The position numbers and the translations under genes were made by a program. Under the pieces are notes generated by a model, which was not told where the DNA came from, made no database searches, and worked only from the letters and a program-made list of their open reading frames with translations. From contig JAFPZK010000046.1 in the NCBI GenBank assembly GCA_017417315.1, forward strand, positions 62,001-126,000: DNA of 64,000 nucleotides, read 5' to 3'. The stretch is from Bacteroidales bacterium. Its GTDB lineage: Bacteria; Bacteroidota; Bacteroidia; Bacteroidales; UBA3824. Of this stretch, positions 61,604 through 64,000 are shown one piece after another; positions within the stretch are counted from its first letter, which is position 1; the number at the start of each line of letters is the position of its first letter.

Positions 61604-62632
61604 ATGCTGGATTTTAAAAAATACAGTTCAATAGAAAACTCTTTTGACAATGTTTATCTCGAAAGAGTAAGGCAGTTTACCGACCCGAATTTACAATATG
61701 TGGTTCAGGAAAAGGTTCACGGCTCTAATACGAGTTTTTTGACTGACGGTAAACGGATTAAGTTCGCTAAACGTACCGCTCTTATCGGCGAAAACGAAAA
61801 GTTTTTCAACTACGAAGAACTTTTGGAACGTTACACGCCGAAGGTTTTGAATCTTTTTAAACTGATTAAAAAAGAATTTCCCGAAACTGATTATGCGGTG
61901 ATTTTCGGCGAATTTTTCGGCGGTTGGTATCCGCACAAAGAGGTGAAAAAAGACACCCGCTTTATGCCGATTCAGAAGGGCGTTTTTTATTGTCCGAATC
62001 ACGAATTTTACGGTTTTGACATTTTTTTAGTCAGCGAAAAAAACGATACTCACGCTTATCTCGGCGTTGAAAAATGTAACGCACTTTTTGAAAAAGGCGG
62101 CTTTTACTATGCTAAAACCTTGTTTCAAGGCACTTTGGACGAATGTTTGGAATATCCTAACAAGTTTGAAAGCACGATTTACAAGGAGTTCGGTTATCCG
62201 CCGATTGAAGGAAATATTTGTGAAGGTGTTGTCATAAGACCCGTTGTCCCGACTTATATTCCGGGCGGAATCAGGGTTATGATAAAAAATAAAAACGAAA
62301 AATTCGCAGAGAAAAAAGGCGAAAAACGTGTGCCGAAACCTCAAAAACCGCCGGTGGAATTTTCGGAAAGTTATTCCGCACTTCTTGACAAAGTGGATGA
62401 TTATGTTACGGAAAACCGTCTCGACAATGTTATAAGCCACATCGGTGAGGTGAGAATCCCGAAAGAAGTCGGAAAACTTCTCGGAATGTTTTCAAAAGAT
62501 ATTTTGGAAGACTTTTTGAAAGAGAACTCGGTAGAGTTTTACGACCTTGATAAAGGCGAACAAAAAGCCTTTACCAAACAACTTAATCAAACGGCACTGA
62601 AAGTTATAAAAGCAAAATATAATATGCCATGA
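61604..62632 (+). CDS. Rnl2-like RNA ligase
   Basis: A 342-residue nucleotidyltransferase of the T4 Rnl2 type. Motif I is VVQEKVHGSNTSF with the adenylated Lys (KVHG); motif III/IIIa is YAVIFGEFFGGWYP; motif IV is EGVVIRP; motif V is RVMIKNKNEKF. The enzyme seals RNA ends, so it is linked to RNA repair or editing. Length agrees with T4 Rnl2 (334). The C-terminal 90 residues form a helical domain after a Pro/Lys linker (KRVPKPQKPPVEF). The stop overlaps the Lrp gene start (ATGA), coupling the two. No polynucleotide kinase is adjacent. Confidence 0.85.
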   Translation: MLDFKKYSSIENSFDNVYLERVRQFTDPNLQYVVQEKVHGSNTSFLTDGKRIKFAKRTALIGENEKFFNYEELLERYTPKVLNLFKLIKKEFPETDYAVIFGEFFGGWYPHKEVKKDTRFMPIQKGVFYCPNHEFYGFDIFLVSEKNDTHAYLGVEKCNALFEKGGFYYAKTLFQGTLDECLEYPNKFESTIYKEFGYPPIEGNICEGVVIRPVVPTYIPGGIRVMIKNKNEKFAEKKGEKRVPKPQKPPVEFSESYSALLDKVDDYVTENRLDNVISHIGEVRIPKEVGKLLGMFSKDILEDFLKENSVEFYDLDKGEQKAFTKQLNQTALKVIKAKYNMP

Positions 62633-63099
62633 ATTTAGACGAAACGGATTATAAAATTTTAGCGGCTTTGCAGGAGGACGGGTCGCTGACTAACAGACAG
62701 TTAGCACTAAAAGTTCACCTTTCGCCGACTCCGGTTTTTGAGCGTGTTAAAAAACTCGAACAGGAAGGGTTTATAAAAAAATACGTTGCTGTTTTGGACG
62801 TAGAAAAACTTGATTGCGCTTTTATGGCGATTTGTAACATCAAACTAAAACAACATTCTTACGAAAACGCCACTAAATTTATGGAGGCGGTTCAGGATAT
62901 GGACGAAGTAGGGGAGTGTTACAACGTTTCAGGCGATTACGATTTTACTATGAAAGTTTACGTTCAGAGTATGAAAGAATATCAGCAGTTTGTTATGAAA
63001 ATTCTCGGCGACCTTGATTGTATAGGCGGTCTGAGCAGTTCTTTCATTATGGGCGTTGTTAAAAATTCATATAAAGTACCGATTAGGAAAAACAGATGA
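62629..63099 (+). CDS. Lrp/AsnC-family regulator
   Basis: A 156-residue transcription factor. The N-terminal winged helix-turn-helix is LDETDYKILAALQEDGSLTN ... LHLSPTPVFERVKKLEQEGF; the C-terminal part is the RAM ligand-binding domain (AFMAICNIKLKQHS ... GDYDFTMKVYVQSMKEYQQF). It probably senses an amino acid. It overlaps the RNA ligase gene by 4 bases and the YjbQ gene by 4 bases, so all three form one operon. The family often autoregulates. Confidence 0.93.
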   Translation: MNLDETDYKILAALQEDGSLTNRQLALKVHLSPTPVFERVKKLEQEGFIKKYVAVLDVEKLDCAFMAICNIKLKQHSYENATKFMEAVQDMDEVGECYNVSGDYDFTMKVYVQSMKEYQQFVMKILGDLDCIGGLSSSFIMGVVKNSYKVPIRKNR

Positions 63100-63506
63100 T
63101 AACGCAAAAACATATAGTTCTTTCTCCGAAAAAACGCGGTTTTCATCTCGTAACGGGTGAAATTCTGCAAAAAATCGGTGATTTGCCCGAAACGGGGCTG
63201 CTGAATTTATTTTTAAAACATACTTCGGCGGCTCTCTCGGTTAACGAAAACTATGACCCGTCAGTAAGGGTTGATATGGAAACGATTGCCGACAGGCTTA
63301 TTCCTGACGGCGATAGTGCATACGAGCATTATTTGGAAGGTGCGGACGATATGCCGGCACATTTCAAGAGTTCGGTGATGGGCGTTTCTTTGACGATTCC
63401 TATTTCCGGCGGAAAACTTGATACGGGAACTTGGCAAGGAATTTATCTTTGCGAGTTTAGAAATTCAGGCGGTCAGAGACATTTGACCGCCACTATATAT
63501 TCTTAA
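63096..63506 (+). CDS. YjbQ/UPF0047-family protein
   Basis: A 136-residue YjbQ-type protein. Conserved positions: LFLKHTSAALSVNENYDPSV, GADDMPAHFKSSVMG and DTGTWQGIYLCEFR. The family has a weak thiamine-phosphate synthase-like activity in E. coli and its physiological role is unknown. It overlaps the Lrp gene by 4 bases. Confidence 0.93.
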   Translation: MITQKHIVLSPKKRGFHLVTGEILQKIGDLPETGLLNLFLKHTSAALSVNENYDPSVRVDMETIADRLIPDGDSAYEHYLEGADDMPAHFKSSVMGVSLTIPISGGKLDTGTWQGIYLCEFRNSGGQRHLTATIYS

Positions 63507-63530
63507 AAATCAATTAGTTAGGGAAAAATT

Positions 63531-64000
63531 ATGGATATGAAGGATATTTTGTTGAATCATAAAAGCGTCAGGAATTTTTCCCGACGTATAGTTGATGATT
63601 CGGTTATAATGAAGATTTTTAAGGCTGCAATCCGTGCTTCCAACACCGGTAACATGCAGTTATACAGCATAATACTTTCTACGCAGCCTAAAATTAAGGA
63701 CGAATTGTTGCCGCTTCATTTCAATCAACCGATGGTAAAGCAGGCACCTTTGGTTTTTACATTTTGTGCTGACATCAACCGTTTTAATAAGTGGTGTAAA
63801 CTACGAAACGCAAAACCGTCATACGACAATTTTCTGTGGTTTTCTACGGCTTTGACCGACACTGTGTTAGCGGCAGAAAATGCGGCTCTTGCGGCAGAAA
63901 ATGCCGGACTCGGAATTTGTTTTTTGGGTACGACGATGTATAATGCCGAGGAGATTGCAAAGGTGTTAACCTTGCCGAAAGGTGTTGTGCCTGTTGTTAC
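63531..64000 (+). CDS. Nitroreductase-family protein (truncated by window edge)
   Basis: The frame opens at ATG 63531 and stays open to the window end, so 156 residues are visible. It begins MDMKDILLNHKSVRNFSRRI, the FMN-binding 'RRSxRxF' start of nitroreductases, and contains ENAALAAENAGLGICFLGT, the second conserved helix with the 'GxGxCxxG' loop. A second ATG lies at 63537. It follows the YjbQ gene by 24 bases and may belong to the operon. Substrate unknown. Confidence 0.88.
   Translation, partial: MDMKDILLNHKSVRNFSRRIVDDSVIMKIFKAAIRASNTGNMQLYSIILSTQPKIKDELLPLHFNQPMVKQAPLVFTFCADINRFNKWCKLRNAKPSYDNFLWFSTALTDTVLAAENAALAAENAGLGICFLGTTMYNAEEIAKVLTLPKGVVPVV

Overview
This window looks like chromosome from a member of the Bacteroidota, most likely an uncultured Bacteroidales-type organism. 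The evidence is the AT-rich sequence, many promoters of the phylum-specific form TTTG-N19-20-TAnnTTTG, mostly weak Shine-Dalgarno sites, and marker families: a PorE-like OmpA/TPR/propeller protein, two PorP/SprF proteins, a GldJ-type lipoprotein, a Nif3/zinc-ribbon pair, an Lnb (DUF4105) protein, a fused SecDF and a membrane pyrophosphatase. I saw no tRNA, rRNA, CRISPR array, prophage or intact insertion sequence. The only decayed gene is a DUF4143-type ATPase near 61 kb.

Layout. 1-7.1 kb (minus): a tightly overlapping operon thiL, SpoIID-domain protein, AmpG-like permease and a large AsmA-like protein cut by the window edge. 7.1-12.6 kb: a SPOR-domain secreted protein, a candidate small RNA, the PorE-like envelope protein, then Nif3, zinc-ribbon coiled-coil protein, small acidic protein and lipoprotein. 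12.7-18 kb: a 47-residue membrane protein on the minus strand, then a 1368-residue divergent helicase paired with a tail-anchored coiled-coil protein. 18-28.2 kb: secDF, a nucleoside-permease-like MFS transporter, a TPR/SpoIIE-type phosphatase, an HtrA protease, a leucine-rich-repeat protein and ispF. 28.2-38.5 kb: three more TPR/SpoIIE-type phosphatases, two of them a tandem duplication, a CE15-like esterase, a small basic protein and a HAMP-GAF-PAS sensor. 38.6-45.2 kb: holA, AMP nucleosidase, an HsdR-N nuclease-domain protein, a 425-base region with two candidate tandem small RNAs, a GH5-like glycosidase and an S28/S37-like peptidase. 45.2-52.2 kb: PorP/SprF, an unknown secreted protein, the Lnb-like protein, a second PorP/SprF and GldJ. 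52.3-64 kb: the membrane pyrophosphatase, a MATE exporter, thrH, a glycosyltransferase, a radical SAM protein, a BaiN-like flavoprotein, the broken ATPase, and an RNA ligase - Lrp - YjbQ operon followed by a truncated nitroreductase.

How it fits together. Much of the window concerns the cell envelope: peptidoglycan fragment recycling (SpoIID/AmpG), protein export and quality control (SecDF, HtrA), type IX secretion/gliding parts (PorE, PorP, GldJ), lipoprotein maturation (Lnb) and ion energetics (HppA). A second theme is phosphatase-based signalling by the TPR/SpoIIE proteins plus an output-less sensor.

The most striking observation is the small basic protein at 36154. Its reading frame has no stop codon before a perfect 14-bp terminator hairpin, and it carries an RVEKxKK segment resembling ArfA. 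This is the arrangement known for self-limiting, nonstop-mRNA-encoded ribosome-rescue factors (arfA, brfA), so I propose a Bacteroidota counterpart. Other non-obvious elements are the tandem small-RNA candidates at 40.9-41.2 kb, the 47-residue gene at 12.8 kb and the helicase/coiled-coil pair.
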